From positions 62,001 to 126,000 of the forward strand of contig JACOUS010000030.1 in NCBI GenBank assembly GCA_016177735.1: a stretch of 64,000 nt of DNA. The letters run 5' to 3'. A model generated the notes under the pieces. It searched no databases, was not told the origin of the DNA, and was given only the letters and a program-made list of their open reading frames with translations. Source of the DNA: Ignavibacteriales bacterium (GTDB lineage: Bacteria > Bacteroidota > Ignavibacteria > Ignavibacteriales > Melioribacteraceae). Position numbers and translations under genes: made by a program. Each line of letters starts with the position of its first letter. Position 1 is the first letter of the stretch. Below are positions 9,074 to 17,537 of the stretch, in pieces.

Positions 9074-10069
9074 ATGAGCTATCCGTTTATAAAGATGCCC
9101 GATGGCGTTTTACAAGACGATTCCTCAAAGAGTGCTACATTCGGAAGATTTACTGTTCAACCATTAGAGAGAGGATTCGGCGTAACATTAGGAAACTCAC
9201 TGAGAAGAGTTTTGTTATCGTCTCTTCCAGGTGCTGCAATAGTTGCAGTTAAAATTGAAGGTGTTCTTCATGAATTTGCTACCGTACCCGGTGTTGTTGA
9301 AGATGTTACCGAAATTATTCTTAATCTCAAAAAAGTGAGAATGAGAGTCGTTAACAAAAAAGCAACCGGCTGCGAACTTTCTCTTTCAGGCTCGAGAGAT
9401 TTTAAAGCTGAAGATATTCAAAAGGCTTGTCCAGATATAGAAATTCTGAACCCCGATCTTCACATTGCAAAATTAAATGCCGATGCTAAATTGAATCTGG
9501 AATTGAAGTTGGGAATCGGCAAAGGTTATGTTCCTTCCACAGAACAGAAAATTCCTGAAATGACAATCGGTACTATTCCGATCGATTCGATATTTACACC
9601 TATCGTTAACGTTAGATACGATGTAGAAAATGTGAGAATAGGTGAAAGAAATGATTACGAAAAATTAACTCTTGAAGTTGCTACCGACGGTTCGATTACT
9701 CCCGAAGAAGCGATCTCAAGTTCTTCAAAAATTTTGAAAGATCATATTCAATTGTTCATTAATTTCGAAGCGGAGCCGGAAGAAGAAAAAGTTGAAAACG
9801 AAAAAGATGCCGAAGAAGAAAGAGTAAGAAAAATATTATTGACCAACGTAGATGACCTTGAACTTAGCGTTCGTTCACACAATTGCTTGAAAGCTGCAAA
9901 TATTAAAACATTGGCAGATTTAGTTCGCCGTGACGAAAATGAAATGCTGAAGTTCAGAAACTTCGGAAGAAAATCTCTCGCTGAATTAATTGAGATTGTT
10001 GAAGTTTACGGTCTCGAATTCGGCATGGACGTTGACAAATTCATTAAAGATAAACCAGAAAATAACTAG
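9074..10069 (+). CDS. rpoA: DNA-directed RNA polymerase subunit alpha
   Basis: A 331-residue alpha subunit. The N-terminal assembly domain shows FTVQPLERGFGVTLGNSLRRVLLSSLPGAA and VPGVVEDVTEIILNLK. An acidic linker (around residue 240, EEEKVENEKDAEEERV) leads into the C-terminal domain that binds UP elements and activators (LELSVRSHNCLKAANIKTLADLV, FGRKSLAELIEIV). It lies between rpsD and rplQ. Confidence 0.98.
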   Translation: MSYPFIKMPDGVLQDDSSKSATFGRFTVQPLERGFGVTLGNSLRRVLLSSLPGAAIVAVKIEGVLHEFATVPGVVEDVTEIILNLKKVRMRVVNKKATGCELSLSGSRDFKAEDIQKACPDIEILNPDLHIAKLNADAKLNLELKLGIGKGYVPSTEQKIPEMTIGTIPIDSIFTPIVNVRYDVENVRIGERNDYEKLTLEVATDGSITPEEAISSSSKILKDHIQLFINFEAEPEEEKVENEKDAEEERVRKILLTNVDDLELSVRSHNCLKAANIKTLADLVRRDENEMLKFRNFGRKSLAELIEIVEVYGLEFGMDVDKFIKDKPENN

Positions 10070-10091
10070 TATTTTTCCCGAAGGTTAAATA

Positions 10092-10661
10092 ATGAGACAT
10101 AGAGTTAAAGGCAGAAAACTTAAAAGAACATCAAGCCACAGACGTGCAACTTTGAGAGCTTTAGCCACCGCATTGTTGAAGCACAAAAAAATCAAAACAA
10201 CTCTTGCCAAAGCAAAAGAGTTGAGAGTTTTTGTTGAGCCGTTGATAACAAAAGCCAAAACGGATTCCGTTGCCGCAAAAAGACATGTTTACGATGATAT
10301 TAAAGATAGAGACGTTCTACAAGAATTGTTCGGCGATATTTCGGCTAAGGTTGGCAGCCGTCCCGGCGGTTACACAAGAATAGTTAAACTCGGGCAGAGA
10401 AAAGGAGACGCCGCAGAATTGGCAATTATCGAGTTGGTTGATTACAGCGGTATCGTAAAACCGAAAGCTCCGAAGAAAGAAAAAGCTGAAAGCGTAGCGC
10501 CGAAGACCGAAGAAACAAAAGCCGAAGCCGCAGAAGAAAAGAAACCGGCTAAACCGAAAACTGCAAAACCGAAAAAGTCTGAAGGCAAAAAAGAAACAAA
10601 AGAAAAAACAGCTCCGGCTAAAGGCAAAACAAAAACAACCAAAAAGCCTTTATCGAAATAA
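10092..10661 (+). CDS. rplQ: 50S ribosomal protein L17 with long basic C-terminal tail
   Basis: Residues 1-125 or so are normal L17: RHRVKGRKLKRTSSHRRATLRALATALLKH, LRVFVEPLITKAK and the SRPGGYTRIVKLGQRKGDAAELAIIELVD end. The protein has 189 residues, so about 65 extra residues rich in Lys, Ala, Glu and Pro form a disordered-looking tail. It is the last gene of the ribosomal block, followed by a strong terminator hairpin. Confidence 0.96.
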   Translation: MRHRVKGRKLKRTSSHRRATLRALATALLKHKKIKTTLAKAKELRVFVEPLITKAKTDSVAAKRHVYDDIKDRDVLQELFGDISAKVGSRPGGYTRIVKLGQRKGDAAELAIIELVDYSGIVKPKAPKKEKAESVAPKTEETKAEAAEEKKPAKPKTAKPKKSEGKKETKEKTAPAKGKTKTTKKPLSK

Positions 10662-10685
10662 CATTTCATAATTTCGTTTTTGAAA

Positions 10686-10717
10686 AAGAGCGATCGTAAA
10701 TACGATTGCTCTTTTTT
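10686..10717 (+). terminator. Rho-independent terminator after rplQ
   Basis: A 13-bp stem (AAGAGCGATCGTA with TACGATTGCTCTT, one G-T pair) around a two-base AA loop is followed by six T residues. It lies 25 bases after the rplQ stop and ends the ribosomal operon. Confidence 0.9.
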
Positions 10718-10770
10718 GTTTTAAACCTACAGAACATGGATATGTTTTTTGCCGAATCGGTATCGTTGTG

Positions 10771-10829
10771 GAGACGCAATTTATAGCGTCTCAATTATTG
10801 AAAAATGGAGACTCCATGAATGGCGTCTC
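10771..10829. repeat. Two neighbouring GAGAC-type inverted repeats
   Basis: Two degenerate copies of one palindrome lie 15 bases apart between rplQ and engB. The first (10771-10792) has arms GAGACGC and GCGTCTC; the second (10808-10829) has arms GAGACTCCAT and ATGGCGTCTC. They look like a dispersed intergenic palindrome of REP type. The rest of the gap 10718-10917 shows no gene. Confidence 0.6.
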
Positions 10830-10917
10830 TATAGAATGATTTACCAATAAAATTTTGTTCTTCTGAACATGTGCAACTGCCACCGAACAGTCTCCGCAAC
10901 TTTTATATATTTGCCAT

Positions 10918-11499
10918 ATGAAAAAAATTGAATTTGTAAAACCGGTTTACAGTCTGAACGAAATTCCGAAAGAGGAATTGCCCACAGTTGTTCTTTGCGG
11001 AAGGTCGAATGTCGGCAAATCTTCTTTTATCAATTGTCTGTTCAAACCTTTGAAAGTTGCCAAGACAAGTTCAACGCCCGGCAAAACAAGATCGATAAAT
11101 TATTATCTTGTAGAGAATAAATTTTATCTCGTTGACTTGCCCGGTTTCGGTTATGCAAAAGTTTCCATTAAGGAACGCGATTATTGGCAGAGGCTTCTGG
11201 AAAGATATTTTGAGGTAAATAAAAATATAGTTCTCGCTTTCCATATTATAGACAGCCGGCACGAGCCGACCAAACTTGATATCGGACTGAATAATTTTTT
11301 GACGGCGAAAGAAATTACGTACAACGTAATTCTAAACAAGTCGGACAAACTGAAGCAATCCGAGTTAGCGAAAGCACGGAAAAAGATACGGGAATACTTT
11401 CCCGAATTATTGATGGGCGACAATCTATTTCTTTTCTCGTCGGTTAACGGAACCGGCAAGAAAGAAATTATTCGTCTGTTGAACTCATTACTGTTATGA
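10918..11499 (+). CDS. engB: Ribosome biogenesis GTPase YsxC/EngB
   Basis: A 193-residue GTP-binding protein of the YihA/EngB family, needed for large-subunit assembly. The P-loop is GRSNVGKSSF at residues 28-37, the switch region contains KTSSTPGKTRSINYY, G3 is DLPGFGYA and G4 is NKSDKL. Length is normal for the family. It begins a new unit after the ribosomal terminator and the GAGAC repeats, with no clear Shine-Dalgarno sequence before its ATG. Confidence 0.94.
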   Translation: MKKIEFVKPVYSLNEIPKEELPTVVLCGRSNVGKSSFINCLFKPLKVAKTSSTPGKTRSINYYLVENKFYLVDLPGFGYAKVSIKERDYWQRLLERYFEVNKNIVLAFHIIDSRHEPTKLDIGLNNFLTAKEITYNVILNKSDKLKQSELAKARKKIREYFPELLMGDNLFLFSSVNGTGKKEIIRLLNSLLL

Positions 11500-11524
11500 A
11501 AGTTTCTCAAAACTTTAGTATAAT

Positions 11525-13444
11525 TTGAATGAAGTTTTGAAAGAAATTGATTATTCAACTCACTCATTCGGCGGTTGGATGGGGCTCTCTGAAAAATACA
11601 GAAAACGAATACTGATCTTTTTATTTATACCAGTCTTAATTTTAATTCCGATCTTAACGGAAGATCTTTTGATAAAAATTATTTCAGGCATCGTGCTTGT
11701 AATTTACGTTGCGTTTATAATTTTTCTGAGAGATTCCAAGCACGAAGAGCATTCAGTCGCCAACAGAGAAGATGAAAGCGACGAGTTCGAAGAATCCGAA
11801 ATAGAGAAAATTAAGCCGAACGAAGGCGAAGATTTTAAAATCATCTCTCCGAATAAAGAGATTGAAATAATAACCGCAGAAAATTTTACCTCTTCATCGA
11901 ACAGAGGCAGCCGCGAATTTTTCAAGCCGCCGGATTTCAAAGAGAATTTTGAAAAAATTGTTCACGAAGAACTTCCGAAAGATGTAAGCCACGATGAACA
12001 ATTCGGCTTTGTACTCGAAAAAATTTTGAGTGTTATCAAGGATTCGTTCATGGCTCACACGGCGGCTTTCTTTTGGTACAATAAAAATAGGAAGCGGCTG
12101 ACGCTTGAAAGATACGTAACAAGCTCATCGCAGATGACCAAACAAAAGTTCGATCTCGAAGACGACATCCTCGGAAAAATTGTTCAGAAAGAAGAACCGG
12201 AACTGTTGACGGATATTTCTTCAAATGCCGAAATAGATGTTATACGTTATTACAGTGTACCGCAAGGGATAAAAAGTTTTGTGGGTGTGCCGTTGTTTTA
12301 CGGCAAAAGTCTAACCGGAATTTTAACGCTCGATTCAAAAGTAAATGACGCATTCGGCATCGAGCAGATTTATTCGCTCGGTAGAATTGTGCGTGTAATT
12401 TCCGTTATCATTTCTCTCTTCGAAGAAAAATATACCGAATCGCAAGCAGAACAAAGATTGAAAGCGCTGCTCGGAGTTTTGAGTTCGGAAAAAAGATTTG
12501 AATCTGAAACCGATTTGTATGCCGCATTGGAAAATGCAGTTCAGGGATTGATAGATTGGGATGCATTTACTTTTGTTTCATATTTTCCGAACGAACATAA
12601 GTTCAAAACGGCGCGTATCATAAATAAAACATCGCTTAAATATGTCGGCGAACATCTCGAAATAGATATTACCGGAACGCTTGTCGGCAAAGCAATTTTG
12701 AGTTCAACCCCGGTGAAAATTGACGATACTTCCGTAACGGAACATCCGCGTTTTTCCAAAAACGAGGATGTGAGTTTTGACGGTTCTTTCCTTGCAATAC
12801 CTTTGATTTACGATGAGCAGAATTACGGCGTACTTTGTTTCGAAAGCCTGAAGAAAAATGTTTATTCGAACACAGAAGTTACATTCATAAAAAACGCGAC
12901 TAAAATGTTTGCGTTCATTCTCCATTCTTATTCCACAATAAATATTCTTAAAGGATTGTTATCGGTTGATATCGAAACAAAAACTCTTAATTATGATTCT
13001 TTTACCGAACGATTAACGATTGATCTTGTCCGCAGTAAAGAACTTGGAATTCCCGGTGCACTTGTATTAATCAGGATCGATGATTTTCTCGAACAAGAAT
13101 CTTTGTTTGAAGGCGATCCGTTCCCGAAAGTTCTGCGTGCCGTTGCGCAGATGATAAAAGACGAAATGACGCCGCTCAACATTTTTGGAAGATTAAGCGA
13201 TAGAGTTTTTGCAATCTATTTTTTCAATACACAGCCCAAAGATGTTTTTCTTTGGTCGGAAAAATTAAGAATAAAAATTGCTCGTAAACCGATTGCAGTT
13301 GTATCGAAACAAACAACATTCACGGTTTCAATTGGTGTTGCTGCAACAACAAATAAAACGGATGTTCAGGAAATTCTTTACAATGTAGAACTTGCGTTGA
13401 AGAAGGCTCTTGAAAAAGGCGGCAATACGGTTAAGAGTATTTAA
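11525..13444 (+). CDS. Membrane GAF-domain protein with degenerate GGDEF-like C-terminus
   Basis: A protein of up to 639 residues. Two hydrophobic helices lie at about 30-70, then an acidic linker, a GAF-type sensor domain at about 150-295 (DSFMAHTAAFFWY, IKSFVGVPLFYGKSLTGILTLDS), a second GAF-like domain at about 310-475 (DGSFLAIPLIYDEQNYGVLCFES), and a C-terminal domain whose layout follows diguanylate cyclases (LIRIDDF, VLRAVAQMIKDEM, TFTVSIGVAA). The catalytic GGDEF stretch is replaced by RLSDRVFAIYF, so cyclase activity is unlikely. The start may be TTG 11525 or ATG 11579. The ligand is unknown. Confidence 0.75.
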   Translation: MNEVLKEIDYSTHSFGGWMGLSEKYRKRILIFLFIPVLILIPILTEDLLIKIISGIVLVIYVAFIIFLRDSKHEEHSVANREDESDEFEESEIEKIKPNEGEDFKIISPNKEIEIITAENFTSSSNRGSREFFKPPDFKENFEKIVHEELPKDVSHDEQFGFVLEKILSVIKDSFMAHTAAFFWYNKNRKRLTLERYVTSSSQMTKQKFDLEDDILGKIVQKEEPELLTDISSNAEIDVIRYYSVPQGIKSFVGVPLFYGKSLTGILTLDSKVNDAFGIEQIYSLGRIVRVISVIISLFEEKYTESQAEQRLKALLGVLSSEKRFESETDLYAALENAVQGLIDWDAFTFVSYFPNEHKFKTARIINKTSLKYVGEHLEIDITGTLVGKAILSSTPVKIDDTSVTEHPRFSKNEDVSFDGSFLAIPLIYDEQNYGVLCFESLKKNVYSNTEVTFIKNATKMFAFILHSYSTINILKGLLSVDIETKTLNYDSFTERLTIDLVRSKELGIPGALVLIRIDDFLEQESLFEGDPFPKVLRAVAQMIKDEMTPLNIFGRLSDRVFAIYFFNTQPKDVFLWSEKLRIKIARKPIAVVSKQTTFTVSIGVAATTNKTDVQEILYNVELALKKALEKGGNTVKSI

Positions 13445-13452
13445 TTAATCCC

Positions 13453-14619
13453 ATGAAAAATTTTATAATCATAGTGCTCGATGGCGTCGGCATTGGCGAA
13501 CTGCCCGATGCCGCAAAATATAAAGACGTAGGCAGCGACACGCTTGCTAATATGGCTGATGTCGTAGGCGGATTGAATCTGCCCAATCTCGAAAAACTGG
13601 GATTGGGAAATATTCATCCGATACTTGGAATAAAACCGCAGAACAAACCGCATGCATCATTCGGAAAAATGACCGAAGTTTCTTCCGGCAAAGATTCTAC
13701 TTCAGGGCATTGGGAATTGGGCGGATTAAAATTGGAAAAAGAATTTCCCCTCTTCCCGAACGGATTTCCAAAAAATATTATTGATGCATTTATAAAAGAA
13801 ACGGGCGTCAAAGGAATACTCGGCAATTATGCCGCCTCGGGAACTGAAATTATTCAACAGCTTGGCGATGAACATGTGCATTCAGGATTTCCGATTGTGT
13901 ACACATCTGCCGATTCGGTTTTTCAAATTGCGGCACACGAGCAAATAATTCCGCTCGAAAAATTATATGAGATATGCACGATTGCCCGCGAAAAAATTCT
14001 TACGAACGAAAACGAAGTTGGAAGAGTTATCGCGCGTCCGTTTATCGGCACAAGTGGAAATTATGTTCGCACAACTAACCGGAGAGATTTTTCAATCGAT
14101 CCTTTTTCAAATACAATTCTCGATTTTTTGAAAGATGCCGGAATTGAAACGGTTGCAATCGGAAAAATAAATGATCTTTTTAATTACCGCGGCATCAGCA
14201 AAAAAATAAAAACAAAGACAAATCAGGAAGGAATTGAAAAGATTATCGAATCGTGTGAAAAAGAGAAAGGTGCTTTCATCTTCGCAAACCTTGTTGATTT
14301 TGATGTTTACTTCGGGCACAGAAACGATCCGAAGGGCTTTGCAGATGCACTGAAATATTTTGATGACCGTCTCGATGAAATATTAGCTTTATTTGATGAT
14401 ACCGACCGGTTGATAATTACTGCCGATCACGGAAATGATCCGACAACACCGAGCACGGATCACAGCCGTGAATATGTACCTCTTCTTTATTACAGAAAAA
14501 AACAGCCGGGCATTAATCTTGGTGTGCGAAAAACATTTGCAGATGTTGCTCAAACAGCCGCGCACTTTTTTAATGTGAATAACGATCTCAACGGAGAAAG
14601 TTTTTTGAATGAACAGTAA
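13453..14619 (+). CDS. deoB: Phosphopentomutase
   Basis: A 388-residue alkaline-phosphatase-superfamily enzyme that interconverts ribose 1-phosphate and 5-phosphate in nucleoside salvage. The metal-binding start FIIIVLDGVGIGELPDAA, GSDTLANMAD, the catalytic Thr region GKDSTSGHWELGG, FANLVDFDVYFGHRNDP and ITADHGNDPTTPSTDHSRE are all present. It follows the GAF gene after 8 bases, and its stop overlaps the next small gene by 11 bases. Confidence 0.95.
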   Translation: MKNFIIIVLDGVGIGELPDAAKYKDVGSDTLANMADVVGGLNLPNLEKLGLGNIHPILGIKPQNKPHASFGKMTEVSSGKDSTSGHWELGGLKLEKEFPLFPNGFPKNIIDAFIKETGVKGILGNYAASGTEIIQQLGDEHVHSGFPIVYTSADSVFQIAAHEQIIPLEKLYEICTIAREKILTNENEVGRVIARPFIGTSGNYVRTTNRRDFSIDPFSNTILDFLKDAGIETVAIGKINDLFNYRGISKKIKTKTNQEGIEKIIESCEKEKGAFIFANLVDFDVYFGHRNDPKGFADALKYFDDRLDEILALFDDTDRLIITADHGNDPTTPSTDHSREYVPLLYYRKKQPGINLGVRKTFADVAQTAAHFFNVNNDLNGESFLNEQ

Positions 14620-14902
14620 ATCAACAAACAAACTTTTTGATTTTCGATCTGTGATTAATGAAGACGGTGGAATAAATATTCCGAAGGGAAAATTTCTGCA
14701 ATTGAAAGAAGAAGGAATAAACGAAGTGATAATTTCGGTTGATGTTGATTTTATTGATGCTGTTCAAAAATCAGCGATGGATGTGGAATTGTTAACAAAG
14801 ATTGAAGAAGTACAATCGCTGCCGCGCGATGTGGTTTTTCATTTTATGAAGTCGAAAGGTTCGTTCGCCGGTTCAAAGTTTTTTGATAGAATTAATTTTT
14901 AA
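14609..14902 (+). CDS. Hypothetical small protein, possible PIN partner
   Basis: A 97-residue acidic protein of unknown function with no signal peptide or membrane segment. The stretch GGINIPKGKFLQLKEEGINE vaguely resembles the swapped-hairpin start of AbrB-like proteins but is not a firm match. It overlaps the end of deoB by 11 bases. A PIN-domain gene follows 67 bases later, so an antitoxin-like role is possible though weakly supported. Confidence 0.55.
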   Translation: MNSKSTNKLFDFRSVINEDGGINIPKGKFLQLKEEGINEVIISVDVDFIDAVQKSAMDVELLTKIEEVQSLPRDVVFHFMKSKGSFAGSKFFDRINF

Positions 14903-14966
14903 AGCCCTCCCTTTTTGCATCGCCGCTATGTGGGAAGGGTTGGCATAGCCACTATGAGGGATAGGT
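14903..14966. repeat. Small GC-rich intergenic repeat element
   Basis: Between the 97-residue gene and the PIN gene lies a stretch of about 60 bases that is richer in G and C than its surroundings. It contains CCCTCCC facing GGGAAGGG, and two similar words, GCCGCTATGTGGG and GCCACTATGAGGG, 29 bases apart. It looks like a dispersed REP-like unit; no second copy was found in the window. Confidence 0.4.
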
Positions 14967-14969
14967 AAT

Positions 14970-15344
14970 GTGGAATATTTAATTGATACGGACATCATTA
15001 TTGAACATCTCGCTCATACCGATGCACAAACGGAATCTGTTCTTGAAAAATTAATGACACACGGGGTTTGTTTTACGACTGTGGTAAATGCATCGGAATT
15101 ATATTTTGCTGCATCGTCCGAAGAAGAAAAAAGAGTGATTGATGCGGTGATGAAAGCACTAAAAGTACTTGGAATAAATTCGCGTTACAGTTTGAACATT
15201 TCAGAATTTTTTAATAAAGTTGCGACCACACGTGACGCATTAATTTGTACGGTTGCTAAAATTAATAAGCTGCCGTTGGTAACAAATAATATGGATAAGT
15301 ACAAAGAGAGTGGAATTACAATTATCAATCCAAAAGAGTTGTGA
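14970..15344 (+). CDS. PIN-domain protein (VapC-like)
   Basis: A 124-residue PIN-domain protein. The N-terminal acidic pair is in MEYLIDTDIIIEHL (Asp6, Asp8), a conserved Glu is in NASELYF, and TTRDALICTVAKINKLPLVTNNMDKY carries the later Asp and the typical LPLVTNN strand. Proteins of this kind are usually RNases of VapBC toxin-antitoxin pairs. The start is GTG 14970 behind ATAGGTA. The nearest upstream gene is the 97-residue protein, which is not a recognised VapB antitoxin. Confidence 0.8.
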   Translation: MEYLIDTDIIIEHLAHTDAQTESVLEKLMTHGVCFTTVVNASELYFAASSEEEKRVIDAVMKALKVLGINSRYSLNISEFFNKVATTRDALICTVAKINKLPLVTNNMDKYKESGITIINPKEL

Positions 15345-15351
15345 GGTATAA

Positions 15352-15651
15352 TTGATTTTAGGAAGAGTAATTGGAACAGTTTGGTCAACACGCAAAGATG
15401 AAAATTTAGTCGGCGCAAAATTTTTAATAGTGCGCCAGTTAAATCTTGATTACACACCGAAAGAATTTACGGTTGTTGCAGTCGATTCTGTCGGAGCCGG
15501 AGTTGGAGAAGTAGTTCTCGTTGCACAAGGAAGTTCCGCAAGACAGACTACATTCACCAAAAACAAACCGGTCGATGCTGTGATAATGGCAATAGTTGAT
15601 AAACTTGATGTTGCCGTAAAAGAGAATAATAAAGAGACGGGTAAACAATAA
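15352..15651 (+). CDS. EutN/CcmL-family microcompartment vertex protein 1 (TTG start)
   Basis: A 99-residue protein of the EutN/CcmL family, whose members form pentamers at the corners of bacterial microcompartments. ILGRVIGTVWSTRKDENLVGAKFLIVRQL, VAVDSVGAGVGEVVLVAQGSSAR and PVDAVIMAIVDKLDV follow the family closely. The start is TTG 15352 with a GAGG element 9-12 bases upstream. Its stop overlaps the next gene of the same family by one base. No shell hexamer (BMC-domain) gene or encapsulated enzyme is seen anywhere in the window. Confidence 0.9.
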   Translation: MILGRVIGTVWSTRKDENLVGAKFLIVRQLNLDYTPKEFTVVAVDSVGAGVGEVVLVAQGSSARQTTFTKNKPVDAVIMAIVDKLDVAVKENNKETGKQ

Positions 15652-15920
15652 TGTATCTCGGCAAAGTAATCGGTACAATTTGGGCAACAAAAAAATACGA
15701 AACCATTACCGGTTATAAAATGCAGTTCGTGCAGCCGTTGAATGCCGAGCTTAAAAAAACCGGAGACCCGCTAATTGCACTCGATACTGTTGGAGCCGGT
15801 CCCGGCGAAATAATTTATTACGTTACTGCCAGCGAAGCCGTAATACCGCTTGATGTTGATATGGCTCCGGTGGATGCTTCTATTGTGGGTATTGTCGATT
15901 CAATCAATGTTGAAAGCTAA
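15651..15920 (+). CDS. EutN/CcmL-family microcompartment vertex protein 2
   Basis: An 89-residue paralogue of the preceding protein: MYLGKVIGTIWATKKYETITGYKMQFVQPL, ALDTVGAGPGEIIYYVTASEAV and PVDASIVGIVDSINV. The ATG shares one base with the upstream TAA (TAATG), so the two are translationally coupled. It is followed 15 bases later by the sigma factor gene. Two diverged pentamer genes side by side usually accompany a shell locus; here they stand alone. Confidence 0.9.
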   Translation: MYLGKVIGTIWATKKYETITGYKMQFVQPLNAELKKTGDPLIALDTVGAGPGEIIYYVTASEAVIPLDVDMAPVDASIVGIVDSINVES

Positions 15921-15935
15921 TTTGGGAGAGCACCG

Positions 15936-16790
15936 TTGAAAATCACAAAACAATTTACCAATAGAGAAAGCCAGTCTTTAGATAAATATCTTCAGGAAAT
16001 CGGGAAGGTTGATTTGCTGACACCCGACGAAGAAATTGAACTCGCCGTTAGAATAAAAAAGAACGATCCGAAGGCTCTCGAAAAATTGGTGAAGGCAAAT
16101 TTACGTTTCGTGGTTTCGGTAGCGAAACAATATCAAAATCAGGGGCTCACTCTCGGCGATCTTATTAATGAAGGAAATCTCGGATTAATAAAAGCGGCAA
16201 AACGTTTTGACGAAACGCGCGGTTTCAAATTTATTTCGTATGCCGTTTGGTGGATTCGTCAATCGATTCTGCAAGCACTTGCCGAGCAGTCAAGAATAGT
16301 GCGCCTTCCGTTAAACAGAGTTGGTGCTTTAAATAAAATAGGCAAAGCGTACAATAATCTCGAACAAGAATTTGAACGCGAACCGAGCGCACATGAACTC
16401 GCACAAGAACTTGAAATGGATATAAGCGAAGTTTCCGACGCATTGAAAATTTCGGGCAGACATGTTTCGATGGACGCACCGTTTTTGCAAGGCGAAGAAA
16501 ACCGCTTGCTTGATGTTCTCACAAATGAAGAAATACCTTCACCGGATTTTACATTAATGACAGAATCGCTTCGCAATGAAATTGAACGCGCTCTTTCAAC
16601 ACTTTCCGAAAGGGAAGCGGAAGTTGTTAAACTTTATTTCGGGCTAAGCAAAGAACATTCTTTAACGCTCGAAGAGATCGGAGAAAAATTTAATCTTACG
16701 AGAGAACGTGTACGGCAGATAAAAGAAAAAGCAATCAGAAGATTGCGCCACGCATCACGCAGTAAAAATTTAAGAGCATATCTCGGTTAA
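15936..16790 (+). CDS. rpoD: RNA polymerase sigma factor, RpoD/SigA type (TTG start)
   Basis: A 284-residue sigma-70 factor of the short primary type common in Bacteroidota and relatives, without region 1.1. Region 1.2 is [21 protein letters not shown]; region 2 contains [21 protein letters not shown] and [16 protein letters not shown]; region 3 includes RLPLNRV; region 4 ends [29 protein letters not shown]. The start is TTG 15936 with GGGAGAG upstream. It follows the vertex protein genes closely and may be co-transcribed with them. Confidence 0.92.
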   Translation: MKITKQFTNRESQSLDKYLQEIGKVDLLTPDEEIELAVRIKKNDPKALEKLVKANLRFVVSVAKQYQNQGLTLGDLINEGNLGLIKAAKRFDETRGFKFISYAVWWIRQSILQALAEQSRIVRLPLNRVGALNKIGKAYNNLEQEFEREPSAHELAQELEMDISEVSDALKISGRHVSMDAPFLQGEENRLLDVLTNEEIPSPDFTLMTESLRNEIERALSTLSEREAEVVKLYFGLSKEHSLTLEEIGEKFNLTRERVRQIKEKAIRRLRHASRSKNLRAYLG

Positions 16791-16796
16791 CAATTG

Positions 16797-17504
16797 ATGA
16801 TTTCATTCAGAACGATAAAACTTGCTGCGCTCGCTTTCATTTTCTTTATGATGTTTGTTGGATGCGGAGCTGCTTCTTCTTCACAACGGTACGGACACAC
16901 CAAATCTAAAAAAGAAGAACCTTCCTCAAAACCAAGATTCGGCAGAACAAACGAGCAAGAAAAATATGATTCGGATAAATCAGAAATAACTATTTATGAT
17001 GATCTGCCGGATACCGCACAAGTTGAATTTGATGAAGCGCCGGTGGAAGATATAACAGTTGATAAATCAAAATTTACCGCCAACTATGATAAGCTGAAAA
17101 ATTTCAATGTAGCTTTAACAACACGCGAAAAAATTCTTTTCGAAGTAATTAAATATCTCGATACCCCGTACAAATACGGCGGCAGTTCTGCAAAAGGAAT
17201 GGACTGCTCGGCTTTCACGCGTCAAGTTTATCAAAGCTCGCTTTCATTTGATTTGCCGCGCTCGGCAAGGGAACAATATTCTGTTGGGGATGATATTGAT
17301 ACTGAAGAATTAAAATTCGGCGATCTCGTATTTTTTAATACAACACGGCGAGCATTTCCGGGGCATGTCGGAATTTATCTTGGTGATAATCAATTCGTAC
17401 ATGCAAGCCGCAAACTTGGCGTAACGGTTTCATCGCTCGAATCAACTTATTACAAAAAACGTTACGTTGGTGCCCGCAGAGTAAATAACATCGAAACCGA
17501 ATAA
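16797..17504 (+). CDS. NlpC/P60-family peptidoglycan hydrolase, lipoprotein
   Basis: About 235 residues. A hydrophobic start ends in the lipobox FVGC, predicting a lipid-anchored envelope protein. A charged linker leads to an NlpC/P60 domain with the catalytic Cys in GMDCSAFTRQVY, LPRSAREQY, and the catalytic His in PGHVGIYLGDNQFVHAS. Such enzymes cut peptide stems in the cell wall. ATG 16797 directly follows an in-frame TTG at 16794; either could be used. It lies just after the sigma factor gene. Confidence 0.88.
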   Translation: MISFRTIKLAALAFIFFMMFVGCGAASSSQRYGHTKSKKEEPSSKPRFGRTNEQEKYDSDKSEITIYDDLPDTAQVEFDEAPVEDITVDKSKFTANYDKLKNFNVALTTREKILFEVIKYLDTPYKYGGSSAKGMDCSAFTRQVYQSSLSFDLPRSAREQYSVGDDIDTEELKFGDLVFFNTTRRAFPGHVGIYLGDNQFVHASRKLGVTVSSLESTYYKKRYVGARRVNNIETE

Positions 17505-17537
17505 CCCGTCAGCGTAGTTTTTCTCATCAAGTTTTTT

